Part shown: positions 1-8,605 of the stretch, piece by piece
Layout of the letters: every line of letters begins with the position of its first letter
Numbering within the stretch: the first letter of the stretch is position 1
DNA from: Hyphomicrobiales bacterium
Lineage (GTDB): Bacteria > Pseudomonadota > Alphaproteobacteria > Rhizobiales > Rhizobiaceae
Length of the DNA stretch: 64,000 nucleotides
Direction of reading: 5' to 3'
Assembly (NCBI GenBank): GCA_900467745.1
Contig: UBQW01000043.1
Span: forward strand, 107,373-171,372
Notes under the pieces: model-generated
The model's input: only the letters and a program-made list of their open reading frames with translations
Database searches by the model: none
What the model was told of the DNA's origin: nothing
Translations under genes and position numbers: made by a program

Positions 1-804
1 CTGCTCGCTGTGCTGGGTGCTGACCGACTTGCCGATGACGCGGCGTATGGCGCCGGCCTCGCTGTCTTCGGCAGCGAACTGCTTGATCATCTGCATGTTG
101 GTGTAGAGATCGGTAATGGCGCCGGCGACAAGGCTGCGTTGCTTGGCGGTGCTGCGCGAGCGCTCGGTGAAGACGGGCGCCATCTTGACCGCGAGCGCGA
201 CGTTGAGCGCCATCCAGATGGCGGCGGGTAGCGCAAGCTGCCAGGAGAGTGCGCTCAGCAACACCACGGAGCCGACCATCTGAAGCAAGAAACGTGGGAT
301 CGACTGGAAGGCGGCGATGATCTGTTGTTGGACGGCCGACGACACCTGCTGCAGCCGCGAGGCGACCTGGCCGGCGTAGAGATCGTGGAAGAAGGCGAGA
401 TCCTGCCGCTCCACCGCCTTGTGTCCCTGCCACTGGATGGCGGCGGGCATGCCGACGCCGAGCGTGTGCGACGTCAGCGTGTTGACGAGAAAGGAGGCGA
501 TCGGCATGGCCGGGAAGATGAGCAGGCCGAGGAATGTCAGGAACGGCCATTCGTCGTGCAGGAAGGGCGCCGCGCCCTTTTGCGTGACGCCATCGACGAT
601 GACGGAGAGGCCCCAGACCATGGTGAGGTTCATTACCTCGATGGCCATGGATGAGAGCGCGAGCGCGATCAGCACGCCCCGGAACATGGCGATGAAGTGC
701 AGGAGGACGGCGACCGGCCCTTTCGACGGCAGCGGCCGATAGGGGATGTCGAGCGGCCGAATCAGGCTTTCGAAAGGGCGGTAGATCGCATCTGAAATCG
801 ACAT
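1..804 (-). CDS. ABC exporter, fused permease-ATPase, N-terminal part (runs off the left edge)
   Basis: The reading frame starts at an ATG at 804 on the minus strand and stays open to base 1, so only the first 268 residues are seen. They form the transmembrane half of a type I ABC exporter: hydrophobic segments lie at about residues 30-70, 78-100 and 165-195, and the text between them (WQGHKAVERQDLAFFHD, GQVASRLQQVSSAVQQQ) is the usual exporter coupling-helix region. The ATPase half must lie beyond the window. The substrate cannot be told. A second complete exporter of the same architecture is at 60.7 kb. Family assignment is firm, function is not. Confidence 0.85.
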   Translation of the reverse strand, partial: MSISDAIYRPFESLIRPLDIPYRPLPSKGPVAVLLHFIAMFRGVLIALALSSMAIEVMNLTMVWGLSVIVDGVTQKGAAPFLHDEWPFLTFLGLLIFPAMPIASFLVNTLTSHTLGVGMPAAIQWQGHKAVERQDLAFFHDLYAGQVASRLQQVSSAVQQQIIAAFQSIPRFLLQMVGSVVLLSALSWQLALPAAIWMALNVALAVKMAPVFTERSRSTAKQRSLVAGAITDLYTNMQMIKQFAAEDSEAGAIRRVIGKSVSTQHSEQ

Positions 805-877
805 CGGCTCTCGGGTCTGTTGGGGGATGACGGGCTCACTCGAACAGTGCCGGTGTTGATATGTCTTGAGGTGGTGA

Positions 878-1066
878 CTAGCGGCGGCGCACGAGGAGTT
901 CGTAGGCGGCAAAGGCGAGCGACATCAGTGCGAAGAGTCCCAATACCAGCGGGTAATTGACCGGCGCGTCGGCGTCGAAGAACTTCGGCACGCCGATGAC
1001 GGCGACGGCGGATATCAGGGCGGAAAGCGCTGTTTCCTGGGCGATCATTCTGACAACAGGCGACAT
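878..1066 (-). CDS. small two-helix membrane protein, unknown function
   Basis: A 62-residue protein. I chose the ATG at 1066 because GAGGGAG sits seven bases before it; a longer frame from 1105 has no comparable site. Two hydrophobic stretches, about residues 12-27 and 39-57, and an Arg-rich tail (LLVRRR) suggest a two-pass inner-membrane protein with a cytoplasmic C-terminus. It lies upstream of the ABC exporter on the same strand with a 73-base gap, so co-transcription is possible. I do not recognise the family. Confidence 0.6.
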   Translation of the reverse strand: MSPVVRMIAQETALSALISAVAVIGVPKFFDADAPVNYPLVLGLFALMSLAFAAYELLVRRR

Positions 1067-1284
1067 GCAGTGCTCCCTCGGCTGTGTGAACGGCGGCGTG
1101 AACATGCGGACACAGGAAGATTAGAGCAATCTCAGCGGGTATCAAGCGTTTGCGGCGTGGCACTTGGCGCGCGGCGCGTGCATGTTTTTGCTGTGGAGGC
1201 TGGCGGCGCGGGCGGCGGCTTGGTAGGCCTTCTATCTGCAATCTGTTCCGCCGCATGTCTCAATTCGCCCGAGGACAATCTGCC

Positions 1285-1758
1285 ATGGCCATCCAGACGT
1301 CTCATTTCAAATCGACCGAGGAGGTCATCAAGATACCGGCGATCGGGCTAGAGCTCGGCGTGCGGGTCGATCCGTCGACGACCGACGGGGCGTTCTGCTT
1401 CATCGACACGGTCAACGCCCCGGGCTTCGGGCCGCCGCGCCATCGACACAAGGAGACGGAGGTTTTCCGCGTCATGGAGGGGCGGTATCTGTTCGAGGTG
1501 GATGGCGTGCAGTTTTACGCCGAGGAGGGCGATGTCGTGACCGTGCCGGGTGGAGCTGCGCATGCCTTCGTCAACGTCACCGACCGGCCGGCGCGGCAGT
1601 ATATCCTGATCGCGCCGGGGCTCGATGCGCGGGCCTTCTTTCTCGGGCTTGCCGATGTGATGCGCGACGGGCGGCCGGATACGGCGGCGCTCAACGTTTT
1701 CGCCAAGACGTGGGATGTGGAGTTTCTGGGGCCGCCGCTTACTGTTCCGACTGAGTAA
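1285..1758 (+). CDS. cupin-domain protein
   Basis: A 157-residue protein with a single cupin barrel. Motif 1 (PPRHRHKETEVFRVMEG, about residues 50-66) gives His53, His55 and Glu59 as metal ligands; motif 2 (GDVVTVPGGAAHAFVN, about 82-97) gives His93. The C-terminal part (LAPGLDARAFFLGLADVM) resembles the helical tail of quercetinase-like single-domain cupins. The ATG at 1285 follows GAGGA by a normal distance; an in-frame ATG at 1255 is possible but poorer. It probably binds a divalent metal; the substrate is unknown. It stands alone, divergent from the membrane protein at 1066. Confidence 0.8.
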   Translation: MAIQTSHFKSTEEVIKIPAIGLELGVRVDPSTTDGAFCFIDTVNAPGFGPPRHRHKETEVFRVMEGRYLFEVDGVQFYAEEGDVVTVPGGAAHAFVNVTDRPARQYILIAPGLDARAFFLGLADVMRDGRPDTAALNVFAKTWDVEFLGPPLTVPTE

Positions 1759-1770
1759 CAGCCTAGCTGC

Positions 1771-2043
1771 TCAGTCCTTCTTGATGTCGATACCGGCCTC
1801 GATGGCGGCTGCGATGAAAGCCTTGCGTGCGTCCTCGTTGCTGCGCTTGCCCTTGATGACGTCGGCGCAGACGAGAAGCGCCTTGTCGAGCGCGGGTCCG
1901 TCTTCCGTCGGCCAGTCCTCGATCATCGCCCAGGAAGCAGCCTGGGTCGTGTCGATCGTCACATACTGGCCGGGTTCTTCGAGCGCCAGCGTGACGGGCT
2001 GCGGCCAAGGCTGCTGGGTGAGATCGCCGTCGGATTTTGCCAT
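1771..2043 (-). CDS. DUF982 family small protein
   Basis: A 90-residue protein starting MAKSDGDLTQQ. It matches the rhizobial DUF982 pattern: a front part reading VTLALEEPGQYVTIDTTQAASWAMIEDWP, then a helical half (LDKALLVCADVIKGKRSNEDARKAFIAAAIEAGI). DUF982 members are short cytosolic proteins in multiple copies in Rhizobiales with no assigned role. I chose the ATG at 2043 because the family starts close to it; the frame could extend to 2136. It lies 41 bases downstream of the hydrolase gene on the same strand and may share its transcript. Confidence 0.75.
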   Translation of the reverse strand: MAKSDGDLTQQPWPQPVTLALEEPGQYVTIDTTQAASWAMIEDWPTEDGPALDKALLVCADVIKGKRSNEDARKAFIAAAIEAGIDIKKD

Positions 2044-2084
2044 GAGACCGGTCGCCTGTTGTCTGTTGTCGCGTGGCGACCTGC

Positions 2085-2732
2085 TTAAAGCGGCGGGCGG
2101 GTGTGGGCAAGCGGAAAGACGCGTGACGCTAGCCATTGGGCGATGATGGCGGGTTCGTCGTCGTGCAGATGGTGATCGGTGGGTGATGAATGGCTGGTGA
2201 CGTCGGCGCCGGCCGTCTTGAATTGCCTGGTGATTGTGACGGCGTCCTCGGGGGAGCGGCGGTCGTCGCGGTCACCGGAGAGGATGAGGACGGGCTTGGC
2301 GGGCATGGTCGGGATGATCGCGTCGGGATCGGGTGAGAGCGGGCGGATGAGGATGGCGCCGGCTGCGGTATCGGGATCGCGGATCAGGAGGGAGGCTGCG
2401 ATGATGGCGCCGTTCGAGAAACCGAAGAGGATGGGTGGACAGGTGATCAGGCCGGTCTCGATTGCTGCCTGGATGAAGGTACGGAGACGTTCGGTCTGGA
2501 GCGCGAGGTCTGCCTTGTCGAGGGTACGGTCGGGGTTTCGGCGGAAGAAGGCGTAGCCGCTCTCCCAGGGGATCGGGCCGCGCAGCGAGATATATGGCCA
2601 GCCGGGGGCGGCGGTTTCCACCAGCGGCAGGAGTTCGGTCTCGTCGCGGTTGCTGCCATGCAGGAGGAGGAGCGGTGGGCGGGTGTCGGTGGATGAGGTC
2701 GCGCGGTAGTGGAAGCCTTCGAGGTGTGGCAT
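2085..2732 (-). CDS. alpha/beta hydrolase, carboxylesterase/phospholipase-like
   Basis: A 215-residue serine hydrolase of the small carboxylesterase type (YpfH/MhqD-like). LLLLHGSNRDE near residue 22 forms the oxyanion region, GFSNGA places the nucleophile at Ser106, LSGDRDD near residues 152-157 holds the acid, and TDHHLHDDE near 186-191 the catalytic His. There is no signal peptide, so it should be cytosolic. Substrates of this family are short acyl esters and cannot be predicted here. The DUF982 gene follows on the same strand. Confidence 0.8.
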   Translation of the reverse strand: MPHLEGFHYRATSSTDTRPPLLLLHGSNRDETELLPLVETAAPGWPYISLRGPIPWESGYAFFRRNPDRTLDKADLALQTERLRTFIQAAIETGLITCPPILFGFSNGAIIAASLLIRDPDTAAGAILIRPLSPDPDAIIPTMPAKPVLILSGDRDDRRSPEDAVTITRQFKTAGADVTSHSSPTDHHLHDDEPAIIAQWLASRVFPLAHTRPPL

Positions 2733-3056
2733 GGGGGGCGGCTTCCTGTTGCTCGCTGGTTGCTCATAGGCCGTTGGCAGGTTCTCGGCCTAGCCACCCC
2801 ACGGCGTCTTCCTCGGGCTTGTCCCGAGGATCTAAGCACGTTGCCCGGAATTCAACGGTGCGGATGAATTGGCGTGGGTGCCAGCGGTGGTTTTGTCCAT
2901 GACCGTAACGGTTTTGATGGGCGTTGGCAGATCCTCGGGACGAGCCCGAGGATGACGGTCGAGAGAGGATTGTAACGCCAGATCAATAGGTTGGCGATGG
3001 CATGTGTCACTGTCCTCATCCGTCAACCGCCTGAACCGGATCACCCCCAAACACCA
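2733..3056. other. intergenic region with palindromic repeats, no gene
   Basis: About 320 bases between the hydrolase start and the gcvP terminator. No convincing coding frame is seen. It holds two copies, facing each other, of a short palindromic repeat (see 2810-2953). Confidence 0.6.
2810..2953. repeat. pair of inverted copies of a short palindromic intergenic repeat
   Basis: The unit at 2810-2830 is TCCTCGGG, a 5-base loop, CCCGAGGA. The second at 2931-2953 is ATCCTCGGG, 5 bases, CCCGAGGAT. Read on opposite strands, both continue with GATCT beyond the palindrome, so they are two inverted copies of one element about 100 bases apart. This is the type of short intergenic mosaic or REP-like repeat common in Rhizobiaceae. 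Whether it acts as an RNA structure or a protein site is unknown. Confidence 0.7.
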
Positions 3057-3082
3057 AAACGCCCGGACAAAGCCGGGCGTTT
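3057..3082 (-). terminator. rho-independent terminator of the gcv operon
   Basis: A 10-bp stem AAACGCCCGG/CCGGGCGTTT with a 6-base loop lies 13 bases after the gcvP stop on the minus strand and ends in a T-rich run on that strand. Confidence 0.8.
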
Positions 3083-3095
3083 CGATGTCGTATCC

Positions 3096-5960
3096 TTACT
3101 CGGCCGCTTCGGCGTAGGCTTCCAGCGGCGGGCAGGTGCAGATCAGGTTGCGGTCGCCGAAGACGTTGTCGACGCGGTTGACCGGGGACCAATATTTGTC
3201 CACGCGGAAGGCGCCGGGGGGGAAGCAGGCCTGTTCGCGCGAATAGGGGCGGTCCCATTCGCCGACGAGGTCTTCGACCGTGTGCGGGGCGTTCTTCAGC
3301 GGGTTGTTGGCCTTGTCGGAGCGGCCTTCCTCGATGTCGCGGGCTTCCTGGCGGATCGCCAGCATGGCCTCGCAGAAGCGGTCGAGTTCGGCCTTGGTTT
3401 CCGATTCCGTCGGCTCGATCATCAGCGTGCCGGCAACCGGCCAGCTCATGGTCGGGGCGTGGAAGCCGCAGTCGATCAGGCGCTTGGCGACGTCGTCGAC
3501 GGTAACGCCTGCGCTGTCGACCAGCGGACGGGTGTCGATGATGCATTCGTGCGCCACGCGTCCGGCCTCGGACTTGTAGAGCACGTCGTAGGCGCCCTTC
3601 AGCCGGGCTGCGATGTAGTTGGCGTTGAGGATCGCCACCTTGGTCGCCTGTGTCAGGCCTTCGCCGCCCATCATCAAGCAGTAGCTCCAGGAGATCGGCA
3701 GGATGGAGGCCGAGCCGAAGGCTGCTGCCGATACCGCACCCGAACGACCGTCGGTTTCCGGATGGCCGGGCAGATGCGGCGCCAGGTGCGACTTGACGCC
3801 GATCGGGCCCATGCCGGGACCGCCGCCGCCATGCGGAATGCAGAAGGTCTTGTGCAGGTTGAGGTGGCTGACGTCGGAGCCGATGTCACCAGGGCGGGAC
3901 AGGCCGACCATGGCGTTCATGTTGGCGCCGTCGAGATAGACCTGGCCGCCATGCTTGTGCACGAGATCGCAGATCTCCTTCACCGTTTCCTCGAACACGC
4001 CGTGCGTCGAGGGGTAGGTGATCATGCAGCAGGAGAGGTTCTCCGAATACTGCTCGGCCTTGGCGCGGAAATCGTCGAGGTCGATGTCGCCGTTTTCGCG
4101 AACCTTGACGACCACGACCTTCATGCCGACCATCTGGGCGGATGCCGGGTTGGTGCCGTGCGCGGAGGTCGGGATCAGGCAGACGTCGCGATGGCCGTTG
4201 CCGTTGGCGATGTGGTAGTTGCGGATCGTCAAGAGGCCCGCATATTCGCCCTGCGCGCCGGAGTTCGGCTGCATGGAGAAGGCGTCGTAGCCGGTGACGG
4301 CGCAGAGCTTCTCGGTCAGATCGTCGATCATCTCGCGATAACCGAGCGCCTGATCAGCCGGCACGAAGGGATGGATATCCGAAAACTCCGGCCAGGTGAT
4401 CGGCAGCATTTCCGCCGTGGCGTTGAGTTTCATCGTGCAGGAGCCGAGCGGGATCATCGAGCGGTCGAGCGCCAGGTCGCGGTCCGACAGACGACGGATG
4501 TAACGCGTCATCTCGCTTTCGGCGCGGTTCATGTGGAAGATCGGATGCGTCAGGTACTCGCTGGTGCGGGCGAGGCCCTTGGGCAGGCGATAGCTGGGCT
4601 CGAAATCGGCGACGGCGAAGTTGCCGCCGAAGGCGCGCCAGACGGCTTCCAGCGTCGCCGGGCGGGTGCGCTCGTCGAGGCTCATGCCGATCTTGGTGGC
4701 GCCGACCTTGCGCAGGTTGACGCCTTCTGCGACCGCCGCGCGCAGGATGACGCCCTGCATGTGGCCGACATCGACGGTGATGGTGTCGAAGAAGGTCTCA
4801 GGCTCGATCGTGTAGCCGAGCTTTTCCAGGCCCTTGGCCATCAGAACGGCCTTCTGGTGGACCTGCTGGGCGATCGCCTTGATGCCCTTGGGCCCGTGGA
4901 AGACGGCGTACATCGAGGCCATGACGGCGAGCAGCACCTGCGCGGTGCAGATGTTCGACGTCGCCTTTTCGCGGCGGATGTGCTGTTCGCGGGTCTGCAG
5001 CGACAGGCGGTAGGCACGGTTGCCGCGCGCATCGACGGAGACGCCGACGAGGCGGCCGGGCATGGAGCGCTTGTGGGCGTCCTGGACCGACATGTAGGCC
5101 GCGTGCGGGCCGCCGTAGCCGACGGGAACGCCGAAGCGCTGCGACGAGCCGATGGCGATATCGGCGCCCATTTCGCCAGGCGACTTCAGAAGCGTCAGGG
5201 CCAGGATGTCGGCGGCGACGATGGCGATGGCGCCGGTCTGGTGCAGGCGCGAGATCAGGCCGGTGAAATCATGCACATGGCCGTGCGTGCCCGGATACTG
5301 GAAGATGGCGCCGAATACGTCGACCGGGTCGAGATCGGTGAACGGGTTGCCGATGACGACGCTCCAGCCAAGCGGCTCGGCGCGGGTCTTGATCAGCTCG
5401 ATGGTCTGCGGATGGCAGGCGGCGTCGACGAAGAAGGCCTTGGCCTTCGACTTGGAGACACGTTCGGCCATGGCCATGCCTTCGGCAGCGGCCGTTGCTT
5501 CATCGAGCAGCGAGGCGTTGGCGACGTCGAGGCCGGTCAGGTCGCAGATCATCGTCTGGTAGTTCAGGAGCGCCTCGAGGCGGCCCTGGGAGATTTCCGG
5601 CTGGTAGGGGGTATAGGCCGTGTACCAGGCCGGGTTTTCCAGGATGTTGCGCTGGATGACCGGCGGCGTGATCGTGCCGTAATAGCCCTGGCCGATCAGC
5701 GAGGTCAGGACCTTGTTCTTGTTTGCGGTTTCGCGCAGCTTGTCGAGCGCCTCGCGCTCCGTCATCGGCGCGCCCCAGACGAGCGGCGCCTTCTGGCGGA
5801 TGGAGGGCGGCACGGTCGCGTCGATCAGCCCGTCGAGGCTGTTGTAGCCGATGACCTTGAGCATATCGGTCATTTCAGCCGGCGAGGGGCCGATGTGACG
5901 ACGATTGGCGAAGTCGTAGGGCTGGTAGTCGGTAAACTGGAATTCCGTCGGCGTCGTCAT
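3096..5960 (-). CDS. gcvP: glycine dehydrogenase (decarboxylating), P protein
   Basis: 954 residues, the full length of a fused homodimeric P protein. It decarboxylates glycine with PLP and passes the aminomethyl group to the lipoyl arm of GcvH, the first step of the glycine cleavage system. Typical blocks are visible: RHIGPSPAEMTDML at the N-terminus, SLLDEATAAAEGM, and the PLP-lysine region LNLHKTFCIPHGGGGPGMGP in the C-terminal half. Its ATG at 5960 overlaps the stop codon of gcvH by one base (TAATG), so translation is probably coupled. Last gene of gcvT-gcvH-gcvP; a terminator follows. Certain. Confidence 0.98.
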   Translation of the reverse strand: MTTPTEFQFTDYQPYDFANRRHIGPSPAEMTDMLKVIGYNSLDGLIDATVPPSIRQKAPLVWGAPMTEREALDKLRETANKNKVLTSLIGQGYYGTITPPVIQRNILENPAWYTAYTPYQPEISQGRLEALLNYQTMICDLTGLDVANASLLDEATAAAEGMAMAERVSKSKAKAFFVDAACHPQTIELIKTRAEPLGWSVVIGNPFTDLDPVDVFGAIFQYPGTHGHVHDFTGLISRLHQTGAIAIVAADILALTLLKSPGEMGADIAIGSSQRFGVPVGYGGPHAAYMSVQDAHKRSMPGRLVGVSVDARGNRAYRLSLQTREQHIRREKATSNICTAQVLLAVMASMYAVFHGPKGIKAIAQQVHQKAVLMAKGLEKLGYTIEPETFFDTITVDVGHMQGVILRAAVAEGVNLRKVGATKIGMSLDERTRPATLEAVWRAFGGNFAVADFEPSYRLPKGLARTSEYLTHPIFHMNRAESEMTRYIRRLSDRDLALDRSMIPLGSCTMKLNATAEMLPITWPEFSDIHPFVPADQALGYREMIDDLTEKLCAVTGYDAFSMQPNSGAQGEYAGLLTIRNYHIANGNGHRDVCLIPTSAHGTNPASAQMVGMKVVVVKVRENGDIDLDDFRAKAEQYSENLSCCMITYPSTHGVFEETVKEICDLVHKHGGQVYLDGANMNAMVGLSRPGDIGSDVSHLNLHKTFCIPHGGGGPGMGPIGVKSHLAPHLPGHPETDGRSGAVSAAAFGSASILPISWSYCLMMGGEGLTQATKVAILNANYIAARLKGAYDVLYKSEAGRVAHECIIDTRPLVDSAGVTVDDVAKRLIDCGFHAPTMSWPVAGTLMIEPTESETKAELDRFCEAMLAIRQEARDIEEGRSDKANNPLKNAPHTVEDLVGEWDRPYSREQACFPPGAFRVDKYWSPVNRVDNVFGDRNLICTCPPLEAYAEAAE

Positions 5961-6322
5961 TACGCGGTGAGCTCCTTGTAGGCCGCTTCGTCGAGCAGGC
6001 CGTCGGCATCGGCTGAATTGGCGAGCTTCAGCTTGAAGAACCAGCCGGCGCCCTGCGGGTCGGAATTGACCAGCGACGGATCGGCGACGATGGCGGGGTT
6101 CACTTCGGTGATCTCGCCTTCCAGCGGGCAGTAGACATCCGAGGCGGCCTTGACGGATTCGACGGTGGCCGCGTTGTCGTTCTTGCCGAAGGTGGCGCCG
6201 ACTTCAGGCAGTTCCACGAACACCAGATCGCCGAGCTGCTCGACGGCGTAGGTGGTGATGCCGACGGTGGCGACACCGGCTTCGATCTGCAGCCATTCGT
6301 GTTCTTCGGTGAATTTCAGCAT
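5960..6322 (-). CDS. gcvH: glycine cleavage system H protein
   Basis: A 120-residue lipoyl carrier starting MLKFTEEHEW, the standard length for GcvH. The lipoylation site is Lys58 in AATVESVKAASDVYCP. It shuttles the aminomethyl group from GcvP to GcvT and electrons to lipoamide dehydrogenase. The ATG at 6322 is chosen from family alignment and from the AGAGAGGACC just upstream; a longer frame to 6430 crosses the repeat region and is not credible. Lipoate for this protein would depend on LipB (24.1 kb). Confidence 0.97.
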   Translation of the reverse strand: MLKFTEEHEWLQIEAGVATVGITTYAVEQLGDLVFVELPEVGATFGKNDNAATVESVKAASDVYCPLEGEITEVNPAIVADPSLVNSDPQGAGWFFKLKLANSADADGLLDEAAYKELTA

Positions 6323-6637
6323 GGGATGGTCCTCTCTGGGGAATGGGGTGTTTGGGTGGTGTAAGTGGAGGCGATGGTGGAGGTTTTGCCGGGTGATACC
6401 CCCCTCTGCCCTGCCGGGCATCTCCCCCACAAGGGGGGAGATCGGCCAGTGGTGAGGTCTAGGCCAAACAATGAAGGTTGAGCGAGCGGGTGCGCCCAGC
6501 CAATCTCCCCACCTGTGGGGGAGATGCCCGGCAGGGCAGAGGGGGGCAATCCGCGCGCATCGCTAACGATAGCGGCCTGCGAACAGTGCGCCTGAACAGG
6601 CATTGCAACGATATGGATCGCCGCCGCGCTCATGGTC
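6323..6637. other. gcvT-gcvH intergenic spacer, no gene
   Basis: A 315-base gap inside an otherwise tight operon. It is largely filled by the inverted repeat at 6399-6546. Short open frames on both strands run through the repeat and lack support as genes. Confidence 0.6.
6399..6546. repeat. large inverted repeat, about 44-bp arms (rhizobial intergenic element)
   Basis: The left arm, 6399-6442, and right arm, 6503-6546, are reverse complements with about two mismatches over 44 bases; 60 bases lie between. Each arm itself folds around a C-run/G-run core (CTCCCCC...GGGGGAG). Elements starting CCCCCTCTGCCCTGCCGGGCATC are widespread between genes in Rhizobiaceae. Transcribed from either strand it would form a very stable stem, here within the gcv mRNA. 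Confidence 0.85.
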
Positions 6638-7774
6638 TTATCGCTTGTAGGTCGGAGCGACGAAGGGCAAGGCCGAGACTGTGACCGGCAGGTACTTGCC
6701 GCGAACCTCGGCGTAGACGACCGTTCCGACTTCGGAGGAGGCGACCGGCACGTAGCCCATCGCTACAGGGCCTTCGGCGCTGGGGCCGAAGCCGCCTGAG
6801 GTCACTTCGCCGATCTCGGTCTTTCCTTCCTGGTCGGCATAAAGCTTGGCATGGCCGCGCACCGGGGCCTTGCCGTCGGGCTTCAGGCCGACGCGGCGGC
6901 GGGTGGCGCCGTTGTCGATTTCTGAGAGGATGCGCGTCGAGCCCGGGAAGCCGCCGGCGCGGGCGCCGCCGGTCTTGCGGGCCTTCTGCATGGCCCAGAC
7001 GAGGGCTGCCTCGACGGGGGTCGTGGTGGTGTCGATGTCGTTGCCGTAGAGGCAGAGGCCGGCTTCGAGGCGCAGGCTGTCGCGGGCGCCGAGGCCGATC
7101 GGCTCGACGTCGGGATGCTCGAGCAACCGCTTGGTGACATCGACAGCCTTGTCAGCGGGAATGGAGATCTCGTAGCCGTCCTCGCCGCTGTAGCCGGAGC
7201 GCGAGACAAGACAGGAGACGTCGTGCAGGCGGCAGTGGCGCACGTCCATGAACTTCATGGCGGCAACATCGGCCCAGAGTTCGGCCAGAGCCTCGACGGC
7301 GCGCGGACCCTGCAGCGCTATCAGCGCGCGGTCGAGCACGGTGATGTCGCAAGTGTCGGAGAGGTGCTTCTTCAGGTGCGCGACGTCGGCATCCTTGCAG
7401 GCGGCGTTGACGACGACGAAGAGGTGGTCGTCGAGATGGGTGATCATCAGGTCGTCGAGAATGCCGCCGTTTTCATCGGTGAAGAAACCGTAGCGCTGGC
7501 GTCCCTCGGCCAGCCCGAGGATGTCGACGGGAACGAGGCTTTCGAGCGCGAGTGCTACGTCCTCATACTTGCCCGACTTCGCCTTGATGACGACCTGGCC
7601 CATGTGGGAGACATCGAAGAGACCGGCGGCTGCGCGGGTCTGCAGATGTTCCTTCATGACGCCGGCAGGATATTGCACCGGCATGTCATAGCCCGCAAAC
7701 GGTACCATGCGGGCGCCGAGCGACAGATGCAGGTCATGCAGCGGGGTTTTCTTCAGGGCAGCAGTATCGTCCAA
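6638..7774 (-). CDS. gcvT: aminomethyltransferase, glycine cleavage T protein
   Basis: 378 residues starting at a TTG (7774), which follows GGAGG by eight bases and fits the family N-terminus (DDTAALKKTPLHDLHLSLGARMVPFAGYDMPVQYP). There is no ATG at a suitable place. It transfers the methylene group from H protein to tetrahydrofolate, releasing ammonia. Typical blocks: LFDVSHMGQV, ALQGP, SGYSGEDGYEI, and the C-terminal RVGLKPDGKAPVR. First gene of the operon, under a tandem glycine riboswitch. Confidence 0.96.
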   Translation of the reverse strand: MDDTAALKKTPLHDLHLSLGARMVPFAGYDMPVQYPAGVMKEHLQTRAAAGLFDVSHMGQVVIKAKSGKYEDVALALESLVPVDILGLAEGRQRYGFFTDENGGILDDLMITHLDDHLFVVVNAACKDADVAHLKKHLSDTCDITVLDRALIALQGPRAVEALAELWADVAAMKFMDVRHCRLHDVSCLVSRSGYSGEDGYEISIPADKAVDVTKRLLEHPDVEPIGLGARDSLRLEAGLCLYGNDIDTTTTPVEAALVWAMQKARKTGGARAGGFPGSTRILSEIDNGATRRRVGLKPDGKAPVRGHAKLYADQEGKTEIGEVTSGGFGPSAEGPVAMGYVPVASSEVGTVVYAEVRGKYLPVTVSALPFVAPTYKR

Positions 7775-7851
7775 GGACGCCTCCGGTGTTTGCGCGTGGG
7801 TTCCATGCGCGGGCTCAAATCTGAAGACGCGACTGCGCCTTGTCTTTCGAG

Positions 7852-8012
7852 CCCCCTCTGTCTGTTTGCCTGAGATTGTTATCCCTTCGGCGCGCGTTTC
7901 GAAGAACGCGTCTCTCCAGAGTTCCGTCTGCCCCTTGCTGGTCCTTTTGCCTGAGAGTTTCCGGGGCGGTTGCTCCTTCGGCACCGGCTGCGACGAGCCG
8001 GCTTCTCCCAAC
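7852..8012 (-). promoter_or_regulatory. tandem glycine riboswitch controlling gcvT-gcvH-gcvP
   Basis: On the minus strand two consecutive glycine aptamers can be read. The first runs from GGGAGA through GCCGAAGGAGCAA and ACTCTCAGGCAAAAGGACC; the second from CTGGAGAGACG through GCCGAAGGGATAACAA and TCTCAGGCAAACAGACAGAG. These are the conserved P1-P3 blocks of the family. It lies about 80 bases upstream of the gcvT start. In this family glycine binding turns expression on, so the operon would be induced by its substrate. Confidence 0.93.
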
Positions 8013-8133
8013 AAGGTTGAGCGCAATTATCTGGCGATGGCGGTGCTTGGCAAGGGGGAATGTCGCCGGCGAGCAATTTTTTGTCGCGGACTTCTTCGCC
8101 GGTCAAATTTTGGGTCGATCGGGACGGGTGGTC

Positions 8134-8403
8134 TCAGTCTTCTTCGTAAAGCTTGAGAGCCTGCTGCAGGGCCGCCTGCGGCTGACGCTGACCCATGGTC
8201 ATCAGGTCGAGCGCGACTTCGGTGGAGTTGATGACGGCGGCGGATTCATCGGTGTCCTGGCCGGCGTCGGTCCGGCGCTTGATGTCGGCCACCTTGCGGG
8301 CATCCTTGGCGGCGGTGCTGGCGGAGACGCGCGGGGGAATGCGCAGCGCTTCAAACGCCGCGGCCGCCGTACTTGCCGAAATGGAACCAACCTGAACTGT
8401 CAT
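8134..8403 (-). CDS. hypothetical protein, conserved-looking, 89 residues
   Basis: An 89-residue soluble protein from an ATG at 8403 with no strong ribosome site. The first part is Ala/Ser-rich (SISASTAAAAFEALRIPPRVSAS), followed by a charged stretch with KDARKVADIKRRTDAGQDTDESAA and a Gln-rich helical end (QRQPQAALQQALKLYEED). No signal peptide or membrane helix. I do not recognise the family. It lies upstream of the glycine riboswitch on the same strand. Confidence 0.55.
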   Translation of the reverse strand: MTVQVGSISASTAAAAFEALRIPPRVSASTAAKDARKVADIKRRTDAGQDTDESAAVINSTEVALDLMTMGQRQPQAALQQALKLYEED

Positions 8404-8605
8404 GTGACAGATTTAGGACGGCGGACCTTCCCGCGCCGCTAAGAACATCGTTAAAATATTACCTTTTGTGATGGTTCTCGCGCCGGATTTGAGTTTTTAC
8501 GCTATAGTGCAAATGTAGTGCGCCTCTATATCTGTTTCATTGCCTCGTTACTTCTTGCATTACTCAACAACAGAATAGTGCCGGTCCTTCAAAGGAGGAG
8601 TTCAG

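Noticed and set aside
2991..5981. 996-codon open frame antisense to gcvP
   Set aside because: Its text is the low-information reverse-complement product of a GC-rich gene (Val/Asp/Gly/Arg-rich), while the opposite strand encodes unmistakable GcvP.
6399..6546. Inverted repeat as an insertion sequence
   Set aside because: The 60 bases between the arms encode no transposase and no target duplication is evident; it fits a dispersed intergenic element.
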